Shown: positions 27,833-36,417 of the stretch, one piece after another
How positions within the stretch are numbered: the first letter of the stretch is position 1
Layout: each line of letters starts with the position of its first letter
Source of the DNA: Paraburkholderia sp. Tr-20389
GTDB lineage: Bacteria > Pseudomonadota > Gammaproteobacteria > Burkholderiales > Burkholderiaceae
DNA: 64,000 nt
Assembly: GCF_017104565.1 (NCBI RefSeq)
Contig: NZ_JAAGPD010000011.1
Coordinates: forward strand, 62,001 to 126,000
Direction: 5' to 3'
Notes under the pieces: model-generated
The model's input: only the letters and a program-made list of their open reading frames with translations
What the model was told of the DNA's origin: nothing
The model's database searches: none
Program-made: the position numbers and the translations under genes

Positions 27833-29491
27833 ATGGCTACCGTAAGCGGGCAAATCTCGCACGCGCCGATGACGAAAGAAGAGAAACGGGTAATCTTCGC
27901 GTCATCGTTGGGCACGGTGTTCGAGTGGTACGACTTTTACCTGGCCGGCTCGCTGGCGGCCTTCATCAGCAAGAGCTTCTTCTCCGGCGTCAATCCGACC
28001 GCCGCCTTCATCTTCACCCTGCTCGGCTTCGCGGCCGGCTTCGCGGTGCGTCCGTTCGGCGCGCTGGTGTTCGGACGGCTTGGCGACATGGTCGGCCGCA
28101 AGTACACGTTCCTGATCACGATCGTCATCATGGGTCTGTCGACCTGTGTGGTCGGCTTCCTGCCTGGCTACGCGGCCATCGGTATGGCGTCGCCCGTGAT
28201 CTTCATCGCGATGCGCCTGCTGCAGGGCCTCGCGCTCGGCGGCGAGTACGGCGGTGCGGCGACCTATGTGGCCGAACACGCCCCTGCCAACCGTCGCGGC
28301 TTCTACACGGCGTGGATCCAGACGACGGCCACACTCGGCCTGTTCCTGTCGCTGCTCGTGATTCTCGGCGTGCGCACGTCGATGGGCGAGGAAGCGTTCG
28401 GTGCGTGGGGCTGGCGCATTCCGTTCGTCGCGTCGCTGGTGCTGCTCGGCATCTCGGTGTGGATCCGGATGCAACTGCATGAGTCGCCGGCCTTCGAACG
28501 GATCAAGGCTGAAGGCAAGACGTCGAAGGCTCCGTTGTCGGAAGCGTTCGGCCAGTGGAAGAATCTGAAGATCGTCATTCTGGCTCTGATCGGCGTGACG
28601 GCTGGCCAGGCAGTTGTCTGGTACACGGGCCAGTTCTATGCGCTGTTCTTCCTGACGCAAACGCTGAAGGTCGATGGTGCAAGCGCGAACATCCTCATTG
28701 CGATCGCTCTGCTGATCGGCACGCCGTTCTTCCTGTTCTTCGGCTCGCTGTCCGACCGCATCGGCCGCAAGCCGATCATCATGGCAGGCTGCCTGATCGC
28801 CGCGCTGACGTACTTCCCGCTCTTCAAGGCGCTGACGCACTACGCGAACCCGGCGCTCGAGGCCGCGACGGCCAAGGCGCCCATCGTCGTGATCGCCAAT
28901 CCGGACGAATGCTCGTTCCAGTTCAACCCGGTCGGCACGTCGAAGTTCACGAGCTCGTGCGACATCGCGAAGAGCGCGCTGTCGAAAGCCGGTCTGAATT
29001 ACGACAACGTGGCGGCTCCGGCGGGCACGCTGGCGCAGATCAAGGTGGGCGACACGACCATCGACACCTTCGACGGCAAGGCTGCCGACGCCAAGGAAGC
29101 TGGCAAGACGTTCGACAAGAACCTCGGCACGGCGCTGAAGTCCGCTGGCTACCCGCCGAAGGCCGATCCATCGCAGATCAACTGGCCGATGACTGTCGTG
29201 ATCCTGACGATTCTCGTGATCTACGTGACGATGGTGTACGGACCGATCGCGGCGATGCTGGTCGAGATGTTCCCGACGCGCATCCGCTACACGTCGATGT
29301 CGCTGCCGTATCACATCGGCAACGGCTGGTTCGGCGGCTTCCTGCCGGCGACGGCGTTCGCGATCGTCGCGGCGAAGGGCAACATCTATTCAGGGCTGTG
29401 GTATCCGATCATCATCGCGCTCGCCACGTTCGTGATCGGCCTGCTTTTCGTGCGGGAGACCAAGGACTCCAATATCTACGCTCAGGACTGA
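27833..29491 (+). CDS. MHS-family (ProP-like) major facilitator transporter
   Basis: 552-aa, 12-helix MFS protein of the metabolite:H+ symporter family. SSLGTVFEWYDFYLAGSLA, the loop GRLGDMVGRKYTFLITI, RLLQGLALGGEYGGAATYVAEHAP and SLSDRIGRKPIIMAG are MHS signatures. A hydrophilic insert of roughly 115 residues with two cysteines (DECSFQFN and TSSCDIAK) lies between helices near residues 345-460, predicted outside the membrane on the periplasmic side; this makes it longer than ProP (about 500 aa). Substrate is likely an organic acid or osmolyte, not determinable here. RBS GGAGACG precedes the ATG. Confidence 0.88.
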   Translation: MATVSGQISHAPMTKEEKRVIFASSLGTVFEWYDFYLAGSLAAFISKSFFSGVNPTAAFIFTLLGFAAGFAVRPFGALVFGRLGDMVGRKYTFLITIVIMGLSTCVVGFLPGYAAIGMASPVIFIAMRLLQGLALGGEYGGAATYVAEHAPANRRGFYTAWIQTTATLGLFLSLLVILGVRTSMGEEAFGAWGWRIPFVASLVLLGISVWIRMQLHESPAFERIKAEGKTSKAPLSEAFGQWKNLKIVILALIGVTAGQAVVWYTGQFYALFFLTQTLKVDGASANILIAIALLIGTPFFLFFGSLSDRIGRKPIIMAGCLIAALTYFPLFKALTHYANPALEAATAKAPIVVIANPDECSFQFNPVGTSKFTSSCDIAKSALSKAGLNYDNVAAPAGTLAQIKVGDTTIDTFDGKAADAKEAGKTFDKNLGTALKSAGYPPKADPSQINWPMTVVILTILVIYVTMVYGPIAAMLVEMFPTRIRYTSMSLPYHIGNGWFGGFLPATAFAIVAAKGNIYSGLWYPIIIALATFVIGLLFVRETKDSNIYAQD

Positions 29492-29538
29492 GCGAATCGG
29501 GTAATCTGGAGTTCTCGTAAAAAGTTGCCGCGCGGGGG

Positions 29539-29567
29539 TTGACAGCCCCCGCCAGCATCTTCATAAT
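29539..29567 (+). promoter_or_regulatory. Promoter of tRNA-Met gene
   Basis: Consensus -35 TTGACA (29539-29544) and -10 CATAAT (29562-29567) separated by 17 nt, ending 11 nt before the tRNA 5' end. Confidence 0.8.
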
Positions 29568-29578
29568 CTTCCTTCTTC

Positions 29579-29655
<77 letters not shown>

Positions 29656-29661
29656 AATGCG

Positions 29662-29695
29662 AAAGCCGCTGTTTCTCACGAAACAGCGGCTTTTT
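29662..29695 (+). terminator. Rho-independent terminator of tRNA-Met
   Basis: Perfect 14-bp stem AAAGCCGCTGTTTC / GAAACAGCGGCTTT with a 4-nt loop and T5 tail, starting 7 nt after the tRNA CCA. Confidence 0.93.
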
Positions 29696-29775
29696 CATTT
29701 CCAGCACGGCCCAAGCGGATCAGCAAGAAGATCGAAGACCGCGCAACCAACGCGGCCACGCTCAAGCGAAGCACC

Positions 29776-30219
29776 TCACCGGTCCACGATCCGCGTCAGA
29801 TTCCCCCGCACCTTCTGCAGCAATGAAATGAGCTGCTTGGCTTCGTCCTCGGTCAGTCCGCTCAAACCCTCGGCAGCAACCTGATCGCCGACCCGCTTCG
29901 CTTCGTCCAGCGTCTTCTCGGCCTTCTCGGTGATGCGAATCTGCTTTTCGCGCCGGTCGCGCGGATTGCCGATCCGTTCGATCCACCCACCCTCCTCCAT
30001 CCGGTCCAGCAGCCGCCCAGCCGAAATCGGCGCGACTTCGAGCAAGTCCGCGAGCCGCGCCTGGTTGATGTCGCCGTAGAAGGACAGATACGCGAGCGCA
30101 CGGCACTGCGCGCGCGTGAGGTCGATCGACAGCCGCGCGAGATCGTCGAAACGCTTGCCGACCAACCTGCCGACATCGGAAATAAGAAAGCCGAAGCGCT
30201 CGTCAAAGTGGGTTTTCAT
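29776..30219 (-). CDS. MarR-family transcriptional regulator
   Basis: 147-aa winged-helix repressor. Core motif is LTRAQCRALAYLSFYGDINQARLADLLEVAPISAGRLLDRMEEGGWIERIGNPRDRREKQIRIT with the D-x-R wing (DRREK). The start at 30217-30219 (MKTHFDERFGF) is preferred over a longer frame. It diverges from a DHA2 exporter, with a perfect palindrome between them; in this arrangement MarR proteins usually repress themselves and the pump until a toxic ligand binds. Confidence 0.92.
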   Translation of the reverse strand: MKTHFDERFGFLISDVGRLVGKRFDDLARLSIDLTRAQCRALAYLSFYGDINQARLADLLEVAPISAGRLLDRMEEGGWIERIGNPRDRREKQIRITEKAEKTLDEAKRVGDQVAAEGLSGLTEDEAKQLISLLQKVRGNLTRIVDR

Positions 30220-30321
30220 CGCGCGATTATACGAAGGGCTTCGCGCCCACGTCCGAAAACGCGCAGCGTACAACGACTACGGGAAACTCAGCGTACGCAT
30301 AAAAACCTGCCGCCTATACAA

Positions 30322-30333
30322 TAAGCATGCTTA
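30322..30333. promoter_or_regulatory. Palindromic operator candidate, marR / DHA2 pump
   Basis: Perfect 12-bp palindrome TAAGCATGCTTA in the 145-nt divergent region, 31 nt before the pump start. Size and position fit a MarR-dimer operator. Confidence 0.55.
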
Positions 30334-30364
30334 CTATTTCATAGACTCTCAAAGACTCCGCTTC

Positions 30365-31903
30365 ATGGCCTCCGATTCGCCGGCTGCAAAGCCCGCCGTC
30401 GAGCTGAACCGTCCGATGATCACGATCGCGATCATGCTCGCGACGCTGATGCAGACGCTCGACAGCACCATCGCCAACGTCGCGCTGCCGCATATGCAGG
30501 GCAGCCTGTCGGCGTCACAGGATGAGATCACGTGGGTGCTCACGTCGTACATCGTGGCCGCCGCGATTGCGACGCCGCTCACGGGCTGGCTGTCCGACCG
30601 GCTGAGCGTCAAGCGTCTGCTGATGTTCGCGATCGGTGGCTTCACCGTCGCGTCCGCCCTGTGCGGGCTGTCGGAAACGCTGACGCAGATCGTTGCGTCG
30701 CGGCTGTTGCAGGGCATCTTCGGTGCGTCACTCGTGCCGCTCTCGCAATCGATCCTGCTCGACATCAACCCACGCGACAAGCAGGGCCAGGCGATGGCCG
30801 TGTGGGGCATGGGCGTGATGGTCGGTCCGATTCTCGGCCCGACGCTCGGCGGCTGGCTCACCGACAGCTACAACTGGCGCTGGGTGTTCTTCATCAACGT
30901 TCCGATCGGCGCGTTCGCGCTATTTGGCGTTCTGACGTTCCTGCCGTCCCACGAGCCGAAGCATGACGCGAAGTTCGACGCGTTCGGCTTCGCGACGCTC
31001 GGCCTCGCGATCGGCGCATTGCAAGCCATGCTCGATCGCGGCGAACAGCTGGACTGGTTCGGCTCGCACGAGATCGTGATCGAAGCGCTGATCGCGTCGA
31101 TCAGTTTCGCGTTCTTCATCGCGCATACGGCGACCGTCGGCAAAACATCGTTCTTCAAGTACGAACTGCTGAAGGACCGCAACTTCGCGACGGGTACGTT
31201 CTTCATCTTCATCATCGGCGCGGTGATGTACGCGACGCGCGCGCTGCTGCCGCCGATGCTGCAAAACCTGATGAATTATCCCGTCGCCACGACGGGTCTC
31301 GTGACGGCGCCGAGCGGCGCGGGAACGATGATCGCGATGCTGGTCGCGGGGCGCCTGCTCAAACATATCGACGCGCGGCTGATGCTGCTCGCGGGCTTCA
31401 TCGTGTCGGCGTTCGCGCTCTGGCAGATGATGCAGTACACGATCGTGCTGTCGGCATCGGACATCGTGTGGCCAGGCGTGATCCAGGGCTTCGGTCTGGG
31501 TCTCGTGTTCGTGCCGCTGAGCGCGCTGACGTTCTCGACGCTCACACCCGCATTGCGCGCCGACGGCACGGCCACTTACAGCCTGATGCGCAATATCGGC
31601 AGCAGTATCGGCATTTCGATCGTGCAGACGCTGCTCACGCGTAACACGCAGGTCGCGCATTCCGATCTCGCCGCAAACGTGACGGCCTTCAACCCCATCG
31701 TTCGACCGATGCTCGAAACGGGATCGCGCGTGGACATGGCCGTGCTCGATGTGTCGATCACGCAGCAGGCCGCGATGATCGCTTACCTGAACGACTTCAA
31801 GCTGATGTTCGTCGCGACACTGCTCGTGATTCCGCTTGTGCTGCTGATTCGCCCGTCTCGCAAGGCGCCCGATGAATCGGTCGCGCATGCTGCGATGGAT
31901 TGA
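30365..31903 (+). CDS. DHA2-family (EmrB/QacA) multidrug exporter
   Basis: 512-aa, 14-helix MFS drug:H+ antiporter. LMQTLDSTIANVALPHMQGSL carries the D-S-T-I-x-N-V-A motif of the family, GWLSDRLSVKRLL the loop 2-3 motif, and WGMGVMVGPILGPTLGGWLTD is antiporter motif C. No periplasmic adaptor (EmrA) or outer-membrane factor is encoded next to it, so it may act alone or with distant partners. Regulated presumably by the divergent MarR. Start at 30365 lacks a strong ribosome binding site. Confidence 0.9.
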   Translation: MASDSPAAKPAVELNRPMITIAIMLATLMQTLDSTIANVALPHMQGSLSASQDEITWVLTSYIVAAAIATPLTGWLSDRLSVKRLLMFAIGGFTVASALCGLSETLTQIVASRLLQGIFGASLVPLSQSILLDINPRDKQGQAMAVWGMGVMVGPILGPTLGGWLTDSYNWRWVFFINVPIGAFALFGVLTFLPSHEPKHDAKFDAFGFATLGLAIGALQAMLDRGEQLDWFGSHEIVIEALIASISFAFFIAHTATVGKTSFFKYELLKDRNFATGTFFIFIIGAVMYATRALLPPMLQNLMNYPVATTGLVTAPSGAGTMIAMLVAGRLLKHIDARLMLLAGFIVSAFALWQMMQYTIVLSASDIVWPGVIQGFGLGLVFVPLSALTFSTLTPALRADGTATYSLMRNIGSSIGISIVQTLLTRNTQVAHSDLAANVTAFNPIVRPMLETGSRVDMAVLDVSITQQAAMIAYLNDFKLMFVATLLVIPLVLLIRPSRKAPDESVAHAAMD

Positions 31904-31915
31904 TCCAGCCGTTAA

Positions 31916-32593
31916 TCAGCCTTCGATTCGCCCACGCGTCACGCCGAGCAGCGACGCCATCGCGTGACGCGCACGGGGCGCATCGCGATCGCGGATCGCC
32001 TCGAACACGGCCGTATGCTCCGCCAGCGATGCGTTGAACACATCGGCGCGCTTCGCATTCAGCCGCAACTGCGCCTCGAGCGTGCGCTCGATCAGCGTGC
32101 CGAGCGGCACCAGCAGTTCGTTGCTGCACGCGGCGAGCACGCTCAAATGAAATTGCAGATCGGCCCGCACCCATTCGTCGACGTTGCGCGCCGCGACCAT
32201 CGCCGAATGCGCGACATCGAGCGCGCCGAACGTCGCGTCGCTGTGCGACGCCGCGGCCAGCGCGGCCGCGTACGGCTCGATCATCTCGCGCATTTCCTGC
32301 AGCTTCAGCGCGAAATCCAGTGCGGGCGCGACACGCGAATACCAGTCGAGCATGTCAGCATCCAGCAGATTCCACGCTGCCTTTGGACGCACGCGCGTGC
32401 CCACGCGCGGCCGCGATTCGACCAGCCCCTTCGACGTCAGCGTGCGCAACGCTTCGCGCAACACGGTGCGGCTGACGCCGAATGTTTCCATCAACTCGGC
32501 TTCGCGCGGCAAGACGGATTCGGGCGCGTAGTCGCCGCGCAGGATCGCTGTGCCGAGCAGCCATGCAACGCGGCCGTGCAGATCTCGCTGAAT
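31916..32593 (-). CDS. GntR-family (FadR/FCD) regulator with non-standard start
   Basis: The frame encodes a complete FadR-type regulator: an N-terminal winged helix DIQRDLHGRVAWLLGTAILRGDYAPESVLPREAELMETFGVSRTVLREALRTL, then an FCD domain (MREMIEPYAAALAA, DLQFHLSVLAACSN, EHTAVFEAIRDRD). No ATG, GTG or TTG occurs in a suitable place: TTG at 32510-32512 would delete the first half of the DNA-binding domain. An ATT at 32591-32593 follows GGGAGA by 6 nt, and I use it as the provisional start (225 aa). It is divergent from dgoD and likely controls sugar-acid use. A sequencing variant at the start codon is possible. Confidence 0.78.
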   Translation of the reverse strand: MQRDLHGRVAWLLGTAILRGDYAPESVLPREAELMETFGVSRTVLREALRTLTSKGLVESRPRVGTRVRPKAAWNLLDADMLDWYSRVAPALDFALKLQEMREMIEPYAAALAAASHSDATFGALDVAHSAMVAARNVDEWVRADLQFHLSVLAACSNELLVPLGTLIERTLEAQLRLNAKRADVFNASLAEHTAVFEAIRDRDAPRARHAMASLLGVTRGRIEG

Positions 32594-32718
32594 GTCGGTT
32601 CTCCCAATGCTGTTTTGATATTCGCCCGACGTCGCTCGACGGCGATGCGGATCGCCCGCGATTATCGGCGATAGCAGACGCGAAACCCACCGTCGCCGGG
32701 CAAAACCCTGAACGAAAT

Positions 32719-32736
32719 AATACTATTAATAGTATT
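32719..32736. promoter_or_regulatory. Perfect 18-bp palindrome between the GntR gene and dgoD
   Basis: AATACTATTAATAGTATT is fully self-complementary and stands out as A/T-only but two pairs in a G+C-rich region. It is placed between the divergent genes, 128 nt before dgoD. This is the expected location and size for an FCD-regulator operator. Confidence 0.65.
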
Positions 32737-32863
32737 TTACGGCGATTTTGATGTAGGATGTGGCTCCTCGACGGTCGCACAACCGGTGTCCACATGGCGG
32801 GACGAGCGGTCATGGTGCGGCCAACAATCGCAATCGGCATTTGCAAGCCAAGGAGACGCCCCA

Positions 32864-34012
32864 ATGAAGATCACCAAAATCGAAACCTTCATCGTTCCGC
32901 CGCGCTGGTGTTTCGTGAAGATCGAGACCGACGAAGGCATCGTCGGCTGGGGCGAGCCGGTTGTCGAAGGCCGCGCGCATACCGTCGCTGCCGCCGTCGA
33001 CGAACTCTCCGACTATCTGCTCGGCAAAGATCCGCGCAACATCGAAGACCACTGGCAGGTCATGTACCGCGCCGGCTTCTACCGCGGCGGCCCGATCTCG
33101 ATGAGCGCGATCGCGGGTGTCGATCAGGCGCTGTGGGACATCAAGGGCAAATTCCACGGCGTCCCCGTGCACACGCTGCTCGGCGGCCAGGTGCGCGACC
33201 GCATCAAGGTGTATTCGTGGATCGGCGGCGACCGTCCCAGCGACGTCGCGAACAACGCGCGCGCCGTCGTCGAGCGCGGCTTCCAGGCCGTGAAGATGAA
33301 CGGCTCCGAAGAACTGCAGATCATCGACACTTTCGACAAGGTGCAAGGCGTGATCAACAACGTGGCGGCCGTGCGCGAAGCGGTCGGCCCGAACGTCGGC
33401 ATCGGCGTGGACTTCCACGGCCGCGTGCACAAGCCGATGGCGAAGGTACTCGCGAAAGAACTCGATCCGTACAAGCTGATGTTCATCGAAGAACCCGTGC
33501 TGTCGGAAAACGTCGAGGCATTGCGCGACATCGTCAACCAGACGAGCACGCCGATCGCGCTCGGAGAGCGCCTCTACTCGCGCTGGGACTTCAAGCACAT
33601 TCTCGCGGGCGGTTACGTCGACATCATCCAGCCGGACGCGTCGCACGCGGGCGGCATCACGGAATGCCGCAAGATCGCGTCGATGGCCGAAGCCTACGAC
33701 GTCGCGCTCGCGCTGCACTGCCCGCTCGGCCCGATCGCGCTGGCCACGTGTCTGCAGATCGATGCCGTCAGCTACAACGCGTTCATCCAGGAACAGAGCC
33801 TCGGCATCCACTACAACCAGGGCAACGATCTCCTCGACTACATCAAGAACCCGGAAGTCTTCAAGTACGAAGACGGTTTCGTGTCGATCCCGCAAGGGCC
33901 GGGTCTGGGTATCGAAGTGAACGAGGACAAGGTGCGCGAAATGGCGAAGGTCGGCCATCGCTGGCGCAACCCGGTGTGGCGTCACGCGGACGGCAGCGTC
34001 GCCGAGTGGTAA
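32864..34012 (+). CDS. dgoD: D-galactonate dehydratase
   Basis: 382-aa enolase-superfamily enzyme dehydrating D-galactonate to 2-keto-3-deoxygalactonate. [37 protein letters not shown], the metal-binding sites [19 protein letters not shown] and [11 protein letters not shown], and [16 protein letters not shown] match DgoD closely, at the usual length. RBS AAGGAG is 8 nt before the ATG at 32864. The other De Ley-Doudoroff genes (dgoK, dgoA, transporter) are not in this window, so the substrate rests on sequence similarity; closely related sugar-acid dehydratases are possible. Confidence 0.9.
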   Translation: MKITKIETFIVPPRWCFVKIETDEGIVGWGEPVVEGRAHTVAAAVDELSDYLLGKDPRNIEDHWQVMYRAGFYRGGPISMSAIAGVDQALWDIKGKFHGVPVHTLLGGQVRDRIKVYSWIGGDRPSDVANNARAVVERGFQAVKMNGSEELQIIDTFDKVQGVINNVAAVREAVGPNVGIGVDFHGRVHKPMAKVLAKELDPYKLMFIEEPVLSENVEALRDIVNQTSTPIALGERLYSRWDFKHILAGGYVDIIQPDASHAGGITECRKIASMAEAYDVALALHCPLGPIALATCLQIDAVSYNAFIQEQSLGIHYNQGNDLLDYIKNPEVFKYEDGFVSIPQGPGLGIEVNEDKVREMAKVGHRWRNPVWRHADGSVAEW

Positions 34013-34042
34013 GCAACGGCACGCGGTATCGCGAATGAAACA

Positions 34043-34068
34043 CAAACGCCGCCTGCGGGCGGCGTTTG
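34043..34068 (+). terminator. Terminator-like hairpin after dgoD
   Basis: CAAACGCCGCC / GGCGGCGTTTG with a 4-nt loop, 30 nt after the stop, followed by a weak T-rich stretch. From here to 34313 (245 nt) I see no gene. Confidence 0.75.
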
Positions 34069-34313
34069 CTCATCTTGTCAATTGACAACCCGTCGTAGCT
34101 GCAACGGCGCGACGGCGACGCGTCGCGCGAGCGGCGTATCAGTTACGCTACACAGTTGACGCGCAACGCCTTCCGGTCCCTTCGCGCGGCTTCGCAGCGA
34201 AACGCCCGAATCCTTGCTGGACAACCGCTCCAGCCCTGCGCATGCGCACTGCGAAGCGCTTGGCTCACTCCTTGCTGAATGGCATGCAAACAACCATTCG
34301 AACCGAGGACGTC

Positions 34314-34616
34314 ATGGGCGAATTTCTTCCCGACTATCTGATCCGCGAACAGGCGGCCGTTGGCGCGCTGGTCGTATTCGGCGTACTGCGCGTGATCGGC
34401 GCGGTGCTCGCGTATCAACGCGGCTGGCGCATCTCGACGATGGAGCGATGTTTCATCGGTGCAGCACTTCTCTACTGCCTGCCGCAACTGTTCGATCTGC
34501 TCACGCATATGAGTAGTACGCATGCAGCCGCGGCCGAACTCGAAGGCAAGGTTGGGGGCTGCGCGCTTGCGCTGGTCGTTGCGCCCGTCGTCGGCCACAA
34601 GCTGGGTTACGAATGA
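34314..34616 (+). CDS. Small hypothetical membrane protein
   Basis: 100-aa protein with two or three hydrophobic segments (VGALVVFGVLRVIGAVLAY, CFIGAALLYCLPQLFDLL, CALALVVAPVVGHKLGY). Family not recognised. I chose the ATG at 34314 with GAGGAC 5 nt upstream; ATGs at 34242 and 34284 would add N-terminal residues. It converges on copD. Confidence 0.6.
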   Translation: MGEFLPDYLIREQAAVGALVVFGVLRVIGAVLAYQRGWRISTMERCFIGAALLYCLPQLFDLLTHMSSTHAAAAELEGKVGGCALALVVAPVVGHKLGYE

Positions 34617-34652
34617 CTCATTGCTTCATGCCGACAACGGACATCATCGCGC

Positions 34653-35582
34653 TCAGCCGAGCGCCGCAAAACCCGGCACGCTGTGCGACAGCACAGCCGC
34701 CGCAGCGAAGATACCGAGCATCGCGAGCGCTTCGAGATAGAGCAGATTGGCGAACGTATGCGCATCCATCGTCGATGCCGTGCGGCGCAATCTCGGCAGC
34801 GCCGAAAAACGGTTCAACCCGCCGAGCACCAACGCCAGCGCAACGAGTGCAAGCTTGAGCATCAACACATGACCCCACGTGCTCGTTTCGATCGCAAGCA
34901 ATGAATTGCCCGAACCGCGTGCCGCGTTGAACACGCCCGACAGCAGCACGAACACGACGGCGACGAGCGACACATTCGACAGCTGCGTCGCCGTGCGGAT
35001 CAACACGCCGCGTGCGATCGACGTGCCGAGCGCAGGCAGCACCGACAAGCCTGCGGCGAGCACGAGCCCGCCCCACACGGATGTCGTGAGCACGTGCAAC
35101 GTGTGCATGCCGATCGCCGCCGATGCCACGCCTGCATCGGCCGCGTGACCCAGCGTCGCCTTGCCGCCCGCGATCGCGATCACGGCGAGCCACAGCAGCG
35201 CATTACGCAACACATTGGTCGGTCGTGCGAACGACACGAGCACCAGCACGAGCGCACCGGCAAACGCGACGCTCCAGCCGAAGCCGACGTGCGTTTGCGA
35301 CAGCATCGTCGGCACGACGCCGAAGGCTTCCGGCAAACGCACGCCCGCCATCTCGGCTGCCTGATAGAGCAGCCAGCCAAGGTCGGCCAGCACCAGCACG
35401 ATCGCGGAAGCCTGCATCGACCGCTGCGCCCGCAACCATGCGGGGCGCGCGGGCGCGATCTTGGCCTGCGCATCGTTGGCGAGCCACGCGCCGAGTAATG
35501 CCGAACCGACGGCAAACGCGAACGCGACATTCATGAGCGCGGCCATGGCGACCTGCCCGATCCACAATCCGTCGACTCTCAT
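34653..35582 (-). CDS. copD: CopD-family copper resistance membrane protein
   Basis: 309-aa inner-membrane protein with about eight hydrophobic segments and conserved intramembrane histidines (SQTHVGFGWSVAF, GHAADAGVASAAIGMHTLHVLTTSVWGG, WGHVLMLKLALVAL), the CopD pattern. CopD is thought to move copper across the inner membrane together with periplasmic CopC. The start overlaps the copC stop by 4 nt, so the two are coupled. Confidence 0.9.
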   Translation of the reverse strand: MRVDGLWIGQVAMAALMNVAFAFAVGSALLGAWLANDAQAKIAPARPAWLRAQRSMQASAIVLVLADLGWLLYQAAEMAGVRLPEAFGVVPTMLSQTHVGFGWSVAFAGALVLVLVSFARPTNVLRNALLWLAVIAIAGGKATLGHAADAGVASAAIGMHTLHVLTTSVWGGLVLAAGLSVLPALGTSIARGVLIRTATQLSNVSLVAVVFVLLSGVFNAARGSGNSLLAIETSTWGHVLMLKLALVALALVLGGLNRFSALPRLRRTASTMDAHTFANLLYLEALAMLGIFAAAAVLSHSVPGFAALG

Positions 35583-35956
35583 TTGACGCTGAACCCGTAG
35601 CTGCCCTTCGTGCGATGCCCGTCTTCAGCGACCGCCGTCCATTGCACGATGTAACGCCCCGGCGCGAGCGACTGCAACGCGAGCGACATGGTCTTCTTGT
35701 CCTGAGCATCGACTTGCGAAGCGGCCGACGCAGCAGGCTTTCCGCTTGCATCGACGAGCACGATCTTGCTGAACGCCGGTTCGAGCGGCTCGCTGAAGTG
35801 GATGGTCACGGCCGAAGGCGCGGCGACTTCGGCGTTCGGCGCCGGATCGCGCGAGGTGGGCGTGGCATGAGCAAAAGCATTCGACGCGACGGCGAGCGAC
35901 ACGCCGCACGCCGCGAGCCAGCGAAGTGGCATACGCGAGGACAGGGAAAGAGTCAT
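35579..35956 (-). CDS. copC: CopC periplasmic copper-binding protein
   Basis: 125-aa protein with a signal peptide (WLAACGVSLAVASNAFA) cut before HATPTSRDPAPN; the new N-terminal His is a CopC copper(II) ligand, and DGHRTKGSYGFSV near the end supplies further ligands. IHFSEPLEPAFSKI is typical of the family. No methionine-rich copper(I) loop is evident, so it likely binds Cu(II) only. In an overlapping pair with copD. Confidence 0.92.
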   Translation of the reverse strand: MTLSLSSRMPLRWLAACGVSLAVASNAFAHATPTSRDPAPNAEVAAPSAVTIHFSEPLEPAFSKIVLVDASGKPAASAASQVDAQDKKTMSLALQSLAPGRYIVQWTAVAEDGHRTKGSYGFSVK

Positions 35957-36417
35957 AGGCTGGCTGTAGATGGAAAACGCAGGGACGGACGGGATAGTAC
36001 GCTTCGATGCCTCGCAGTTCAGTCAGTTCAATGGCCTTCAATGACACGCATCGGCCATGAAGCGGCAGCGTCGAAGCGTAGCGTCCTACACGAATTCGCT
36101 CAAAACTGGAACAGAAGGAGGCAACAAAGAGACAGTCGCCGTCAATGCAAAATGCGCAATCTTAAAATAGCTGGAAGCGTTACCGCCAGGCCAGCGTTCA
36201 TTCGCAGGCTGGTCGGAAGACGGAAGATGGCAGCGAATTGCGTCAACTTGTCGCAACGGTGGTGTCGTTGAGGCGCGTCAAGCAGGAAAGTCGTCGCATG
36301 TGGCAAATAGTCACCATAACCCATCGATGTTAGAATGCTGCGTCGCCGCGCACCTTCCGCAGGCATTCATCGCGCAGCACACACCGATCCGTTCGAAGTT
36401 CGGCCAGGCCCACGATA
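35957..36417. other. 461-nt gap between copC and the cytochrome genes
   Basis: Divergent promoter region. Short open frames on both strands have no protein-like character. An A/T-rich segment around 36140-36170 (AATCTTAAAATAG) could be a promoter core. I see no riboswitch, copper-box or clear operator. Confidence 0.4.

Noticed and set aside
28845-29190. Separate domain gene fused into the MHS transporter.
   Set aside because: The reading frame, codon bias and flanking helices are continuous, so it is treated as an extended loop of one protein.
32355-32864. 169-codon minus-strand frame overlapping the GntR gene and its promoter.
   Set aside because: Out of frame with the well-conserved FCD regulator and covers the A/T-rich operator region; translation has no domain pattern.
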